Shown: positions 5,220 to 5,536 of the stretch, one piece after another
Layout: each line of letters begins with the position of its first letter
Numbering within the stretch: the first letter of the stretch is position 1
From: an uncultured Eubacteriales bacterium
GTDB taxonomy: Bacteria; Bacillota; Clostridia; Oscillospirales; Oscillospiraceae
NCBI GenBank assembly: GCA_900550705.1
Contig: URTG01000125.1
Coordinates: 1-5,536 of the forward strand
Direction of reading: 5' to 3'
DNA length: 5,536 nt
Position numbers and translations under genes: made by a program
Notes under the pieces: model-generated
Seen by the model: the letters and a program-made list of their open reading frames with translations, nothing else
Databases searched by the model: none
What the model was told of the DNA's origin: nothing

Positions 5220-5536
5220 ATGGCTAAGGCAAAATTCGAGCGCACTAAGCCCCATGTTAACATCGGTACCATTGGTCACGTCGACCACGGCAAGACCACT
5301 CTGACCGCTGCTATCACCAAGTATCTGGCTCTGAAGGGTCAGGCTGAGTACGAGGACTACTCCAGCATCGACAAGGCTCCCGAGGAGCGCGAGCGTGGTA
5401 TCACCATCAACACCGCCCACGTTGAGTATGAGACCGACAAGCGTCACTATGCTCACGTCGACTGCCCGGGCCACGCCGACTATATCAAGAACATGATCAC
5501 CGGCGCTGCTCAGATGGACGGCGCTATCCTGGTTAT
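5220..5536 (+). CDS. tuf: Translation elongation factor Tu, 5' part (cut by window end)
   Basis: EF-Tu carries aminoacyl-tRNA to the ribosomal A site in a GTP-dependent way and is usually the most abundant cell protein. The 105 visible codons cover the start of the GTPase domain: MAKAKFERTKPHVNIGTIGH, G1 GHVDHGKT (19-26), switch I with ERERGITI (56-63), and G3 DCPGH (81-85) with the catalytic His85, then ADYIKNMITGAAQMDGAILV. The remaining roughly 290 residues lie beyond the window; nothing suggests truncation. ATG follows AAGGAGG (5205-5211) with an 8-nt spacer. It is 119 nt downstream of fusA, behind a long hairpin and a possible promoter of its own, so it may be made both from the operon transcript and separately. 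Confidence 0.98.
   Translation, partial: MAKAKFERTKPHVNIGTIGHVDHGKTTLTAAITKYLALKGQAEYEDYSSIDKAPEERERGITINTAHVEYETDKRHYAHVDCPGHADYIKNMITGAAQMDGAILV

Overview
The window looks like chromosomal DNA of a Gram-positive gut-type Firmicute, most likely of the class Clostridia. The evidence is a Firmicute-style 'str' gene order with an L7Ae-like small protein in front of rpsL, the long (140-residue) form of ribosomal protein S12, strong AAGGAGG ribosome-binding sites, high-GC codon choice, and a lipoprotein-type serpin of the kind known from intestinal Clostridia. The genus assignment is a guess; the phylum-level assignment is firm.

Region 1 (1-1267, minus strand) holds one serpin-family protease inhibitor with a lipoprotein signal. 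The gene reads in a single frame from 1267 down to 17, but an amber codon at 962-964 interrupts it at codon 102. It is therefore a recent pseudogene, a gene needing stop-codon suppression, or a sequencing error. It is not a frameshift and not two genes.

Region 2 (1268-1565) is a divergent intergenic region. Going rightward it contains a near-consensus sigma-A promoter (TTGACG, 17 bp, TATAAT) and a roughly 70-nt leader that can fold into two mutually exclusive stem-loops directly upstream of the first ribosome-binding site.

Region 3 (1566-5536, plus strand) is the str ribosomal operon: L7Ae-like protein (rplGB/ybxF), rpsL (S12), rpsG (S7, GTG start), fusA (EF-G) and the 5' part of tuf (EF-Tu, cut by the window end). 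All are intact and code for the decoding centre, the 30S head and the two elongation GTPases. The rpoB-rpoC genes that often precede this cluster are not here; the operon starts at its own promoter next to the serpin.

The operon is not evenly packed. rpsG and fusA are 15 nt apart, but the rpsL-rpsG spacer (186 nt) carries a chain of stem-loops ending close to the rpsG ribosome-binding site. The fusA-tuf spacer (119 nt) carries a 15-bp stem continued by tandem G-A mismatches and a further 5-bp stem, overlapping a possible tuf promoter. These RNA structures and the amber-interrupted serpin are the parts most worth a second look; the protein-coding part of the operon is ordinary.
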